DNA of 64,000 bases from Brooklawnia sp963780175 (GTDB lineage Bacteria > Actinomycetota > Actinomycetes > Propionibacteriales > Propionibacteriaceae). The position numbers and the translations under genes are program-made. This document shows, piece by piece, positions 49,982 to 58,443 of the stretch. The notes beneath the pieces were generated by a model. It had not been told where the DNA came from and searched no databases. It worked only from the letters and a program-made list of their open reading frames with translations. How positions within the stretch are numbered: the first letter of the stretch is position 1; the number at the start of each line of letters is the position of its first letter. The stretch spans positions 434,001-498,000 of the forward strand of contig CAWAAT010000001.1 of NCBI GenBank assembly GCA_963780175.1, written 5' to 3'.

Positions 49982-51003
49982 GCAGTACCCGGCGCACCGT
50001 CGCCAGCTATGACAACGTCGACCCCGACAGTTTTGGTCGGCCTGCCCGACGCACCCGCCCGCGAACAAAGGACCACCCCGACTACTCCGACGCGGCCCTG
50101 GCGCGCGTCATCACTGTGGACCGTGGACGCTTCCGCTGTCAGATGCTCGACTCCGCGGAGATGATCAGTGCCGCCAAGGCTCGTCAGCTGGGCCGCAAGG
50201 GAGTCATCGTGGGGGACGTGGTGCGCGTGGTAGGCGACACCAGCGGCACGCCGGGATCACTGGCCCGCATCGTGGAGGTCGAACCGCGCACCACCGTCTT
50301 GCGACGCACGGCCGATGACACCGACTCCAGCGAACGCCCGGTGGTGGCCAATGCTGACCAGCTGATGATCGTCACTGCGCTGGCAGATCCACCCCCTCGA
50401 CCCGGAATGATCGACCGCGTCCTGGTCGCCGCCTACGACGCAGGTATCGAGCCGATCCTGTGCCTGACCAAGGCGGACCTCGCCAGTCCGGAGCCAATCT
50501 GCACGATGTTCGAACCGCTCGGCGTGCCGATCGTTGTCACCGAACCGGAATCCCTGCTCGACAAGGTGGATGACCTGCTGGTCGGACACGTGACGGTCCT
50601 GGTCGGGCATTCGGGGGTGGGAAAGTCCACACTCATCAATCGGTTGGTCCCTGGCGCTGACCGCTCGACGGGGGCGGTCAACGAGGTCACCGGCCGTGGT
50701 CGACACATCTCCACCTCGGCGATCGCGTTGCGGCTTCCGGGCGGTGACGGCTGGGTGATCGACACACCAGGGGTGCGAAGCTTCGGGCTCAGCCACGTCA
50801 CCCTGGACTCGGTGCTGGGGGCGTTCGCGGACCTGAGCCGACACACCGACGACTGCCCACGTGGCTGCCGACACATCACGGGTGAACCCGAGTGCGGTCT
50901 GGACGAGGCGGTCATGCGGGGCGAGTTGTCGCCGCAGCGGCTCGACTCCCTCCGGCGCATCATCGGCCCCCTCGTCGAGCAGGGTGTCGGCGAGAAACAC
51001 TGA
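49978..51003 (+). CDS. rsgA: Ribosome small subunit-dependent GTPase RsgA
   Basis: A circularly permuted GTPase of 341 residues that helps 30S maturation. An N-terminal OB fold (GDVVRVVGDTSGTPGSLARI) is followed by the GTPase motifs in permuted order: G4 LTKADL, G1 GHSGVGKST, G3 DTPGVRSFG. The C-terminal zinc finger is DDCPRGCRHITGEPECGL. The ATG overlaps the aroA stop (ATGA). The aroA-rsgA-hisN order is common in actinobacteria. Confidence 0.94.
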   Translation: MSSTRRTVASYDNVDPDSFGRPARRTRPRTKDHPDYSDAALARVITVDRGRFRCQMLDSAEMISAAKARQLGRKGVIVGDVVRVVGDTSGTPGSLARIVEVEPRTTVLRRTADDTDSSERPVVANADQLMIVTALADPPPRPGMIDRVLVAAYDAGIEPILCLTKADLASPEPICTMFEPLGVPIVVTEPESLLDKVDDLLVGHVTVLVGHSGVGKSTLINRLVPGADRSTGAVNEVTGRGRHISTSAIALRLPGGDGWVIDTPGVRSFGLSHVTLDSVLGAFADLSRHTDDCPRGCRHITGEPECGLDEAVMRGELSPQRLDSLRRIIGPLVEQGVGEKH

Positions 51004-51015
51004 GCGGAACCTCGA

Positions 51016-51021
51016 TAGCCT
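51016..51021 (+). promoter_or_regulatory. -10 hexamer of a leaderless hisN promoter
   Basis: TAGCCT is followed by GTCAACC (7 nt) and ATG at 51029, just after the rsgA stop. The final gene of this group may therefore have its own promoter in addition to readthrough. Confidence 0.55.
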
Positions 51022-51028
51022 GTCAACC

Positions 51029-51874
51029 ATGGTGTCCTACATCGATGACCTGAGGCTCGCCCATCTGTTGGCCGACAACGCCGACTCGCTCACCGAGATG
51101 CGCTTCAAGGCCCAGGACCTGCGCGTCACGACGAAGCCCGACCGCACGGCCGTGTCGGACGCCGATCGTGGCGTTGAGCAGGCGATCCGCAAGACCCTGG
51201 CCACGGTGCGTCCCCGCGACGCGGTGCATGGCGAGGAGATGGCTGACACCGGTTTCGGGCCACGCCAATGGATCATCGACCCCATCGACGGAACCGCCAA
51301 CTTCGTCCGGGGCGTCCCTGTCTGGGCCACGCTGATCGCCCTTGTGGTGGACGGGGTGGTCAGGGTGGGACTGGTGAGCGCGCCACTGCTGGGACGTCGC
51401 TGGTGGGCCGCCGAGGGCCAGGGAGCATTCACCGGCAGGACGCTACTCAAGGCGACCCGATTGAGGGTCTCGCAGGTCTCACGAGTGCAGGACGCATTCC
51501 TGTCCTACTCCTCCATCGGTGGCTGGATCTCCAGCGGACGCGGACAGGGCTTCGTCGACCTTCTGCGGGACGCCGGCCGGACCAGAGCCTTCGGTGACTT
51601 CTGGAGCTACATGATGGTCGCCGAGGGCGTCGTCGACATGGCCTGCGAACCAGAACTGGCGCTGCACGACAAAGCCGCGCTCGACATCATTGTCCGCGAG
51701 GCCGGCGGCAGGTTCACCGATCTGGACGGCACAGACGGCCCGTACGGTCCGGGGGCGATTGCCAGCAACGGCCCACTGCACGACCAACTCGTGGAGCGAC
51801 TGCAGATGACCGACCTCGAAACCGAGGAGACCACCGGCATCATCATCCCGCCCGGTGCCCGCTCCCCTCGCTGA
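51029..51874 (+). CDS. hisN: Histidinol-phosphatase, inositol monophosphatase family
   Basis: A Mg-dependent phosphatase of 281 residues in the IMPase family. It has HGEEM (Glu), WIIDPIDGTANFVRG (the Asp-Pro-Ile-Asp-Gly-Thr metal site) and ALHDKAALDIIVREAGG (C-terminal Asp). Actinobacterial members beside aroA-rsgA are the histidinol-phosphate phosphatase of histidine synthesis, which is the reason for the name. Other sugar-phosphate substrates cannot be excluded. The long upstream frame inside rsgA is not used. Confidence 0.88.
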   Translation: MVSYIDDLRLAHLLADNADSLTEMRFKAQDLRVTTKPDRTAVSDADRGVEQAIRKTLATVRPRDAVHGEEMADTGFGPRQWIIDPIDGTANFVRGVPVWATLIALVVDGVVRVGLVSAPLLGRRWWAAEGQGAFTGRTLLKATRLRVSQVSRVQDAFLSYSSIGGWISSGRGQGFVDLLRDAGRTRAFGDFWSYMMVAEGVVDMACEPELALHDKAALDIIVREAGGRFTDLDGTDGPYGPGAIASNGPLHDQLVERLQMTDLETEETTGIIIPPGARSPR

Positions 51875-51896
51875 ACCGGCCCCGCACCACGATGAC

Positions 51897-51925
51897 GCCC
51901 GAGCAGCCCGCTCACCGCATCGGGC
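51897..51925. terminator. Weak hairpin between hisN and serA
   Basis: GCCCGA (51897-51902) pairs with TCGGGC (51920-51925) over a 17-nt loop between the two convergent genes. Only 6 bp and no U-tract, so this is tentative. Confidence 0.3.
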
Positions 51926-51937
51926 AGAGCTTCACGC

Positions 51938-53134
51938 TCAGATCACCCTGACTCGGATGGTGGCCGGGAGCTGCGCCAACTCATCTGCCAGGCCAGTGGA
52001 TGCATAGGTGACGTCCGTCACCACGTAACCGACCTCGTTGGTGGTGTTCAGCGCCTGGAAGGCGATGTTGGCGTCATGTTCGCTCAGCACCCGGGTGAGG
52101 TTGGCCAGCACGCCGGGCACGTTGCGGTGGATGTGCAGCACGCGGCGTCCTTGTTGCGCAGAGACCTGCACCTGGGGCAGGTTGACGCTCATCACGGTCG
52201 ACCCGGTGGCCATGTAGTCGATGAGTTTGCCGGCGGTGAACCGGCCGATGTCGACCTGTGCCTCCAGCGTCGAACCGCCGACATGCGGAGTGAGGATGAC
52301 GTTCGGCAACCCCTGCAGGTCGTTGACGAAGGGGTCGCCCGCGCTCTTCGGCTCGGTCTGGAAGACGTCGACTCCTGCGCCGGCCAGATGGCCGGAACGA
52401 AGTGCGTCCGCCAGGGCCGAGGTATCGACGACGAATCCTCGTGACAGGTTGAGGAACAGCGCACGCGGACGCATGGCGGCGAACTCGGCCTGACCGAAGA
52501 GGTTCTTGTTCGACGCCCGGCCATCGACGTGGACGCTGATCGTCTCGCAGGTGGCCAGGAGTTCGTCGAGGCGCTCGACCCTGCGGGCATTGCCCAACGC
52601 GAGTTTGTCGACGACGTCGTAGTAGGCCACCCGCATGCCGAACGACTCGGCAAGCACCGACAACTGCGAGCCGATGTTGCCGTAGCCGACCAGGCCAAGG
52701 GTTCGTCCCCGCACCTCATGGGCGCCGGCCGCCGACTTGTCCCAGCAGCCTTCGTGCATCTGCTTGTTCTTGTCGGTGAGGTGGCGGGCCAGCACGATGA
52801 TCTCGGCCATCGCCAACTCCACCACGCTGCGGGTGTTGCTGTACGGGGCATTGAAACATGCGATTCCCGCACGGGCCGCGGCGTCCAGATCGATCTGGTT
52901 CGTGCCGATGCAGAACGCCCCCACCGCCCGCAGATCAGGCGCGGCGGCCAACACGCGTTCGCTCAGATTGGTGCGCGACCGAATGCCCAGCAGCGACACC
53001 CCGTCCAACGACCGGGCCAGCTCATCCTCCCCCAAGGCGCCGGCGCGGTTCTCGACCTCGTAGCCAGCCTCGATCAGCAGCCGGGTGGCCTCAGGATGGA
53101 TGCTCTCGAGCAGCAGGGCTTTCACAAGGCTCAT
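51938..53134 (-). CDS. serA: D-3-phosphoglycerate dehydrogenase, short ACT-domain form
   Basis: The first enzyme of serine synthesis, 398 residues. NAD binding is at LGLVGYGNIGSQLSVLAESF. Catalytic Arg, Glu and His lie in LNLSRGFVVDTSAL, DVFQTEPKSAGDP and TPHVGGSTLEAQ. A C-terminal ACT domain (HIHRNVPGVLANLTRVLSEH) follows. GTNQIDLDAAARAGI and NAPYSNTRSVVELAM resemble the roughly 410-residue E. coli type rather than the longer mycobacterial enzyme with its extra regulatory domain. The ATG at 53134 lies 1 bp after the oppF stop; a GTG three codons in is an alternative. Confidence 0.93.
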   Translation of the reverse strand: MSLVKALLLESIHPEATRLLIEAGYEVENRAGALGEDELARSLDGVSLLGIRSRTNLSERVLAAAPDLRAVGAFCIGTNQIDLDAAARAGIACFNAPYSNTRSVVELAMAEIIVLARHLTDKNKQMHEGCWDKSAAGAHEVRGRTLGLVGYGNIGSQLSVLAESFGMRVAYYDVVDKLALGNARRVERLDELLATCETISVHVDGRASNKNLFGQAEFAAMRPRALFLNLSRGFVVDTSALADALRSGHLAGAGVDVFQTEPKSAGDPFVNDLQGLPNVILTPHVGGSTLEAQVDIGRFTAGKLIDYMATGSTVMSVNLPQVQVSAQQGRRVLHIHRNVPGVLANLTRVLSEHDANIAFQALNTTNEVGYVVTDVTYASTGLADELAQLPATIRVRVI

Positions 53135-53135
53135 C

Positions 53136-53954
53136 CTAGGACGATGTCGGCCCGCGCCGATCATCGCCGCTCCTGCGAAGACGTGGCACCGAGGCCAGCA
53201 GTTGGCGGGTGTAGGGATCTCTCGGGTCGTCGTAAACCTGGGCCAGCGGGCCGGATTCCACGATCCGTCCGCGACGCATCACGATGACGGTGTCGCACAG
53301 GTGACGGACCACTGACAGATCATGACTGACGAAGACCAGCGTCAACGCGTGTTCCGCCACCAGGTCGGTGATCAGATTGAGCACCTGGGCGCGCACGCTC
53401 ACGTCCAGCGCAGAGACGGCCTCGTCAGCGATCAGCACCTGAGGTCGCGGGGCAAGGGCCCGGGCGATCGCGATGCGCTGACGCTGCCCACCGCTGAACT
53501 GGTGCGGATAACGCTTCGCCTCTGCGGGGTCCAGCCCCACCTGCTGCAGCAACTCGGCGAGCCTGGCCTGAGGATCGGGCCGCTGCGTGCCTCGCCAGAT
53601 GCGTGAACGCAGCGGCTCGGTGATGATGTCTGCCACGCTCATCCGTGGGTCAAGGGATGACCGCGGATCCTGGAACACGAGCTGGACACCGCGGCGAAGA
53701 GCTGCCAGCTCAGCCTCACGTCGATTCACGATCGAGTGACCCTGGAACTCGATCTGCCCGCTGGTGGGACGCGACAAGGCGGCCATCATCCGGATCAGGG
53801 TGGACTTGCCCGAACCGGACTCCCCCACGATGCCGAGCCGCTGCCCCGCCCGGACGTCGAAGCTCACCTGGTCAACCGCCCTGACGTAGCCCTGGCCACT
53901 GCTGTAGACCTTGACGAGATCACGGACGGCGAAGACGGGCTGTTCAGTGGTCAT
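53136..53954 (-). CDS. Oligopeptide ABC transporter ATP-binding protein (OppF type)
   Basis: A 272-residue ATPase of a peptide importer. Walker A is GESGSGKSTLIRMMA, the signature FSGGQRQRIAIARAL, Walker B VLIADEAVSALDVS, and the H-loop FVSHDLSVVRHL. It pairs with the preceding ATPase, whose stop it overlaps by 11 bp. It is the last gene of the five-gene operon, directly abutting serA. Confidence 0.93.
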   Translation of the reverse strand: MTTEQPVFAVRDLVKVYSSGQGYVRAVDQVSFDVRAGQRLGIVGESGSGKSTLIRMMAALSRPTSGQIEFQGHSIVNRREAELAALRRGVQLVFQDPRSSLDPRMSVADIITEPLRSRIWRGTQRPDPQARLAELLQQVGLDPAEAKRYPHQFSGGQRQRIAIARALAPRPQVLIADEAVSALDVSVRAQVLNLITDLVAEHALTLVFVSHDLSVVRHLCDTVIVMRRGRIVESGPLAQVYDDPRDPYTRQLLASVPRLRRSGDDRRGPTSS

Positions 53955-54786
53955 GGCCGGCCTCGTCCCAGAAGTCCTCCAGCACCGGCAGCCGCTCGCC
54001 GGGGGCTACCGCCGCCAGGTTCGCGGTCGCTATCAGCCCGGCTGTGTAGGGATGGACCGGTGAGTCCAGCACCTGGTCGAGGCTGCCCTGCTCCACCACT
54101 CGTCCGCCGTACATCACGGCTATTCGATCGCAGACCTGACTGACCACCGCCAGGTCGTGACTGATGAACAGCAGTGCCGAGCCGGCCTCATCGAGGGCGG
54201 ACACCAACTCGTCCAGCACCCTGGCCTGAACGGTGACGTCCAGAGCGGTGGTAGGTTCGTCGGCGATCAAGAGGTCGGGGGTGTTGATCAAGGCCATGGC
54301 GATGAGCACGCGCTGACGCTGCCCCCCGGACAGCTGGTGCGGGAAGCTGTCGGCCACCCGGGCTGGATCGCCGATTCCCACCCGGGCCAGCATCTCGAGC
54401 ACACGTGGCCGGGCCTGCCCGGACGGGGCGCTGGCGTGCAGTCTCAGCACCTCGGCCACCTGCCGGCCGGTACGCATGGTGGGGTCCAGTGCCGTCATCG
54501 GTTCCTGGAAGACCATCGACATCTGCCGACCGCGGAGTTGGGAGTACTCGGCGTCACCCATGCCCAGGAGCTCGCGACCATGCCAACGGATCGACCCGGT
54601 GCATCGCGCGCTGTCCGACAAGAGGCCCATGATCCCCAGGGCCGTCACCGACTTGCCTGACCCCGACTCGCCGATCAGCCCGACCCGCTCGCCGGGGCCG
54701 ATCGCCAGGCTGAGGGCCTCGACCACCGGACGCGAGGACCGACCGAACCGGATGGTCAGGTCCTGGATGCTCAACAGCCCGGTCAT
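53944..54786 (-). CDS. Oligopeptide ABC transporter ATP-binding protein (OppD type)
   Basis: A 280-residue ATPase. Walker A is GESGSGKSVTALGIM, the signature LSGGQRQRVLIAMAL, Walker B LLIADEPTTALDVT, and the H-loop FISHDLAVVSQVC. The early REL-GMGDAEYSQLRG-RQMSMVFQEP region is typical of OppD/DppD. The ATG overlaps the permease stop (ATGA). Confidence 0.93.
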   Translation of the reverse strand: MTGLLSIQDLTIRFGRSSRPVVEALSLAIGPGERVGLIGESGSGKSVTALGIMGLLSDSARCTGSIRWHGRELLGMGDAEYSQLRGRQMSMVFQEPMTALDPTMRTGRQVAEVLRLHASAPSGQARPRVLEMLARVGIGDPARVADSFPHQLSGGQRQRVLIAMALINTPDLLIADEPTTALDVTVQARVLDELVSALDEAGSALLFISHDLAVVSQVCDRIAVMYGGRVVEQGSLDQVLDSPVHPYTAGLIATANLAAVAPGERLPVLEDFWDEAGHDH

Positions 54787-55601
54787 CGTTCCAACTCCCG
54801 CAGGGTCGGGTCGAGCAGTTCGCGCATACCGTCACCCAGCAGGTTGAAGCCCAACACCGCAAGGGCGATGAAGAGCCCCGGCCAGAGGGCCAGGTTCGGG
54901 TCGGAGTACAGGTACGGTTTCGACTCGAAGATCATCCTGCCCCAGGTGGGGACGGTGGGTGGCGTGCCAAGCCCGAGGTAGCTGAGGGAGGCCTCTGCCA
55001 GGATGGCAAGGCCGAAACTCACCGACGCCTGGACCAGGACGACGGGGACGATGTTGGGCAGGACGTGGTGGCTGGCGATGCCGATGCGCCCGATGCCCGC
55101 GCTCCGTGCTGCGAGGATGTAGTCCTGGCTCAGCACCTGGATCGCGGCGCCCCTGGCGACCCGGGCGAACGCCGGCACCGAGGCGATGCCGATGGCGGCC
55201 ATGGCGGTGGTGGTCGATCCGGAACCCCGCGCAGCGGCGAGCAGGATCGCCAGCAACAGCGCCGGGAAGGCGTACAGGATGTCGGTCGAGCGCATGATGA
55301 GACGGCCCAGCCACCGGCGATTGACGGCCGCGACGATGCCCAGTGGAACGCCCAGCGAGGCACCGATGCCCACCGCCACCACCCCCACGAGCAGGCAACT
55401 GCGGGCACCGATGAGGATTCGGCTGAAAATGTCCTGCCCGAACCCGTCGGTGCCCATCAGGTGTTCACCGCTGGGAGGAAGCAGGCGTTGCGGACCGACC
55501 TGCGTGGCTGGCCATGGGGTCCAGACGACGGACAGCAGGGCGAGTGCCACCACCACAGCCACCATGGCCAGGCCAAGGACGAGCGTCGGGTTTCTTCTCA
55601 C
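54783..55601 (-). CDS. Oligopeptide ABC transporter permease (OppC type)
   Basis: A permease of 272 residues with about six membrane segments. The coupling-helix signature SAGIGRIGIASHHVLPN and GLGTPPTVPTWGRMI are OppC/DppC-like. The GTG at 55601 has AGGAC upstream and overlaps the upstream permease stop (GTGA); the frame continues far upstream without conservation. Confidence 0.92.
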   Translation of the reverse strand: MRRNPTLVLGLAMVAVVVALALLSVVWTPWPATQVGPQRLLPPSGEHLMGTDGFGQDIFSRILIGARSCLLVGVVAVGIGASLGVPLGIVAAVNRRWLGRLIMRSTDILYAFPALLLAILLAAARGSGSTTTAMAAIGIASVPAFARVARGAAIQVLSQDYILAARSAGIGRIGIASHHVLPNIVPVVLVQASVSFGLAILAEASLSYLGLGTPPTVPTWGRMIFESKPYLYSDPNLALWPGLFIALAVLGFNLLGDGMRELLDPTLRELER

Positions 55602-56590
55602 GACTCGTCCTGACCTTCCTCGCCGCCACGCAGCCGAGGGTCGATGACGGCGTAGCTGAGGTCGACCAGCAGATTGATCACGAGCACCAGGGCCACCAGG
55701 ACCATCACGATCGACTGGACGACCGGCAGGTCGCGGCTGGCGACCATCTGCAGCAGGTACTGGCCCAGCCCCGGCAGGACGAAGACGCTCTCCACCACGA
55801 TGGCGCCTACGAACAGGGTGGCGAACTGGAGGCCCAGCACGGTGACGATCTGCAGGGCGGCGTTGCGTAGTCCATGACGCAGCAGGGCGGGCCATCGACG
55901 CCAACCGATGGCCCGGGCAGTACGGAAGTAGTCCTGGTGCAGGACGTCGATGAACGCCGAACGCACGTAGCGAACCAGGACGGCACTCTGCACCAGGCCC
56001 AGGGTCAGCGCCGGCAGGATGAGATGGGCGAACCAGTCGCGCAGCGATGTCCCGGCCGACACGTAGCCGTTGGCCGGCAACCACCTCAACCGAACACCGA
56101 GAAGCATGCTGAGTCCGATGCCGACGACGAAGACCGGCACGGCCATGCCCAGTTGGGAGACCCCCGAGACGAGCACACCGTCGGCCTGGTGCCTGCGCAA
56201 CGCCGAGTAGATGCCCAGCGGCAAGGCCATGGCCAGGGCGATGGATATCCCGGAAACGACCAGCGTGAAGGTCACCCCGAACTTCTGCGCGACCACCGGG
56301 CCGACTGCCTCACCGGTGAGCGCTGAAACACCCATCGTCCCGCTCACCAGGCTGGCGAGCCAGTCGACGTAGCGCAGCGCGACATGGCGGTCGAGCCCCA
56401 ATTCCGCCCGCATCGCCTCGATCGAGGCCGGGGTGGCGTTGGGTCCCAGGATCACCCCGGCGAGGTCGCCGGGCAGCAAGTTGAGCAGGGCGAACACGAT
56501 CACGGACGCCACCAGCATGCTGATCGCGAACCACGCCAAGCGTCCCGCCAACACCCTCAGGCGTCCTGGGGCCGCCCTCGGACCGGTCAC
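55598..56590 (-). CDS. Oligopeptide ABC transporter permease (OppB type)
   Basis: A 330-residue permease. LNLLPGDLAGVILGPNATP and LGLDRHVALRYVDWL are the N-terminal OppB features; FRTARAIGWRRWPALLRHGL is the coupling helix region; VVESVFVLPGLGQYLL follows. The GTG start has a GGGAGGG site, 13 bp after the substrate-binding protein gene. Confidence 0.93.
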   Translation of the reverse strand: MTGPRAAPGRLRVLAGRLAWFAISMLVASVIVFALLNLLPGDLAGVILGPNATPASIEAMRAELGLDRHVALRYVDWLASLVSGTMGVSALTGEAVGPVVAQKFGVTFTLVVSGISIALAMALPLGIYSALRRHQADGVLVSGVSQLGMAVPVFVVGIGLSMLLGVRLRWLPANGYVSAGTSLRDWFAHLILPALTLGLVQSAVLVRYVRSAFIDVLHQDYFRTARAIGWRRWPALLRHGLRNAALQIVTVLGLQFATLFVGAIVVESVFVLPGLGQYLLQMVASRDLPVVQSIVMVLVALVLVINLLVDLSYAVIDPRLRGGEEGQDES

Positions 56591-56603
56591 CTACCCTCCC
56601 AGA

Positions 56604-58118
56604 TCAGTTCGGCGGGGCGGTGACGCTGGTCATGTCGAAACTGAGTCTGGGAGCGTTCTCGTCCACCCCGGCGACGTCGGCCTTGGTCACCACGATGTTG
56701 GGCAGCAACCACAGGAAACCAGCAGCAGCATCGTCGGAAAGGATGCGAGCAGCCTGCTTCATCAAGGCGATCTGCTCGTCCGTCGTGGGCGCAGCATCGG
56801 CCTGATCGATCAACGAGGCAAACTCTGCGTTGTTGTAGTGCCAGTAGTAGGTCGGATCGGCGAACAGGGCCATGTCACGAGTCTCGACGTGGGCGACGAT
56901 GGTCATGTCGTAGTTGGACTCGCGCATGACTTGGTCGACCCAGGCGGCCGGGAACTCCAACTCGTCCACTGTCACCTGGATGCCCACCTCAGCAAGCTGA
57001 CTGGTGAGATAGGTTGCGGCTCCCGGCGCATAGGGCAAGGTCGGGACGCGCAGGCGCAGACTCACCGGACCCACCCCGGACTCCTCCAGCAGAGCCCGGG
57101 CCTTCGCCGGGTCGAACGGGTAGGCAGCCGAGAGGTCCTCGTACCAGGGATCGGTCGGCGGCACCATCGAGCCGATCAACGGGCCCTTGCCGGCCCAGAC
57201 AGCGTCCCGAAGTGCCTTGCGGTCAATGGCGTACAGGATCGCCTGGCGCACCTTGAGGTTCTGCAGCACCGGAGTCTGATGATTGAACCCCAGCACGACC
57301 TCGCCGGTGGTGACGCCCTCGAGGATGGTGAACCGCGGGTCCTTGAACTGGTCGAGAGCCTGTGGTGCGGCCACGTTCGAGATGATGTCCAGTTGCCCGG
57401 CCAACATGGCGGCGTTCATCGCGTCGGCGTCGCTGTAGTACTTGAAGGTGACCCCTGCGAGCTTGGTCGGAGTGCCCCAGTAGCTGTCGTTACGCGTCAG
57501 GACGACCGAGTCGCCCTTGACCCAGTCGCTGAACACGAACGGGCCCGACCCCGCCGGAGCGGTGGTCAGGGTCGTCAAGCCGGCGGGGTCGTAGATGATG
57601 CCGGCCGTCTGCGCCATGGAGTAGAGCCAGGTGTGCGACGGGTGCTTGAGCACGAACTCGACGGTGTCCTCGTCCACCGCCCGCATCGAGTCGATGGACG
57701 ACATCTGTGACTTCAGCACCGGAAGCACGGCGGAGTCGGTGATGACCCGCCGGATGGACTCGACAACGGTGTCGGCGGTGACCCGGCCGCCGCTGGCGAA
57801 CTTGGCCTGGGGCCGCAGGGTGAACGTGTAGGTTTTCGCGTCCGGTGTCACCGCCCATTCGCTGGCCAGCAGTGGCTGTAGGTTCCCCTGGCCGTCGATC
57901 TTCACCAGAGTCTCGTAGACGTTGTACAGCAGCACCTGGGGGATCGCCGCCGCGTCCGCGGTGGAAGGATCCATGGAGTTGGGCGCAGCCGAGGCTCCGA
58001 CGACGATTTGTCGGTCCTTCGGTTCGGAGGTCTCACGGCCGGGGGTGCAGGCCGTGACCGCCGTCACCACCAGGGCGAGCAGCACGGTGACCCCACGCCG
58101 GAAACCCTTGGACTTCAT
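56604..58118 (-). CDS. Peptide ABC transporter substrate-binding lipoprotein (OppA type)
   Basis: A 504-residue SBP family 5 lipoprotein. The signal MKSKGFRRGVTVLLALVVTA ends in the lipobox VTAC (Cys about 24). The mature domain contains YNVYETLVKIDGQGNLQPLLASEW, cited as residues 70-93, and the typical YAIDRKALRDAVWAGKG. It captures peptides, or possibly nickel or sugars, outside the membrane; the ligand is not readable. AGGGAG precedes the ATG. It is the first gene of the operon. Confidence 0.92.
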   Translation of the reverse strand: MKSKGFRRGVTVLLALVVTAVTACTPGRETSEPKDRQIVVGASAAPNSMDPSTADAAAIPQVLLYNVYETLVKIDGQGNLQPLLASEWAVTPDAKTYTFTLRPQAKFASGGRVTADTVVESIRRVITDSAVLPVLKSQMSSIDSMRAVDEDTVEFVLKHPSHTWLYSMAQTAGIIYDPAGLTTLTTAPAGSGPFVFSDWVKGDSVVLTRNDSYWGTPTKLAGVTFKYYSDADAMNAAMLAGQLDIISNVAAPQALDQFKDPRFTILEGVTTGEVVLGFNHQTPVLQNLKVRQAILYAIDRKALRDAVWAGKGPLIGSMVPPTDPWYEDLSAAYPFDPAKARALLEESGVGPVSLRLRVPTLPYAPGAATYLTSQLAEVGIQVTVDELEFPAAWVDQVMRESNYDMTIVAHVETRDMALFADPTYYWHYNNAEFASLIDQADAAPTTDEQIALMKQAARILSDDAAAGFLWLLPNIVVTKADVAGVDENAPRLSFDMTSVTAPPN

Positions 58119-58151
58119 CTGCGCTCCCTGTTGGTCGAAGAAGACGTGTCG

Positions 58152-58157
58152 AGTCTA
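58152..58157 (-). promoter_or_regulatory. -10 hexamer of the peptide transporter operon
   Basis: The minus strand reads TAGACT, placing the start near 58145 and giving a leader of about 27 nt with a normal ribosome site before the substrate-binding protein gene. Confidence 0.5.
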
Positions 58158-58220
58158 CTGGTGAGATCCTCCGCTGTCCCAGACGGTCCAGCGAGGACGA
58201 TCGCCACATGAGAACTCGGT

Positions 58221-58249
58221 TTGCCTGTTCCCGCGGTGCGGGCTATAGT
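58221..58249 (+). promoter_or_regulatory. Promoter of the initiator tRNA
   Basis: TTGCCT (58221-58226), a 17-nt spacer and TATAGT (58244-58249) form a near-consensus housekeeping promoter. The predicted start is about 5 nt before the mature tRNA. It is the strongest promoter-like sequence in the window. Confidence 0.75.
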
Positions 58250-58260
58250 CATGAGAGCGA

Positions 58261-58337
58261 CGCGGGGTGGAGCAGCTCGGTAGCTCGCTGGGCTCATAAC
58301 CCAGAGGTCAGAGGTTCAAATCCTCTCCCCGCTACCA
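58261..58337 (+). tRNA. Initiator tRNA-fMet (anticodon CAT), CCA encoded
   Basis: A 77-nt tRNA including CCA. The acceptor CGCGGGG/CCCCGCT leaves an unpaired C1:U72. The anticodon stem CTGGG/CCCAG carries the three consecutive G:C pairs that mark initiators. The loop is CTCATAA. The T arm is AGAGG-TTCAAAT-CCTCT. These two hallmarks separate it from elongator tRNA-Met. Confidence 0.96.
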
Positions 58338-58342
58338 ATTCG

Positions 58343-58375
58343 GATGGCCCGCAGCCTCAAAGGCTGCGGGCCATC
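58343..58375 (+). terminator. Terminator of the initiator tRNA
   Basis: A perfect 14-bp stem (58343-58356 with 58362-58375) with loop TCAAA starts 6 nt after the tRNA CCA end. It is followed by CGGCATTTCT, a weak U-rich tail. Confidence 0.8.
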
Positions 58376-58430
58376 GGCATTTCTCCAGACGATCAGGCAG
58401 ACAGCCACCGCCGACCGCGGGGGCGTTGGC

Positions 58431-58436
58431 TAGCAT
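58431..58436 (+). promoter_or_regulatory. -10 hexamer of a leaderless M16 peptidase promoter
   Basis: TAGCAT is followed by GCAGGGC (7 nt) and ATG at 58444. The same hexamer contains another in-frame ATG (58435), which would be untranscribed under this reading. Confidence 0.55.
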
Positions 58437-58443
58437 GCAGGGC

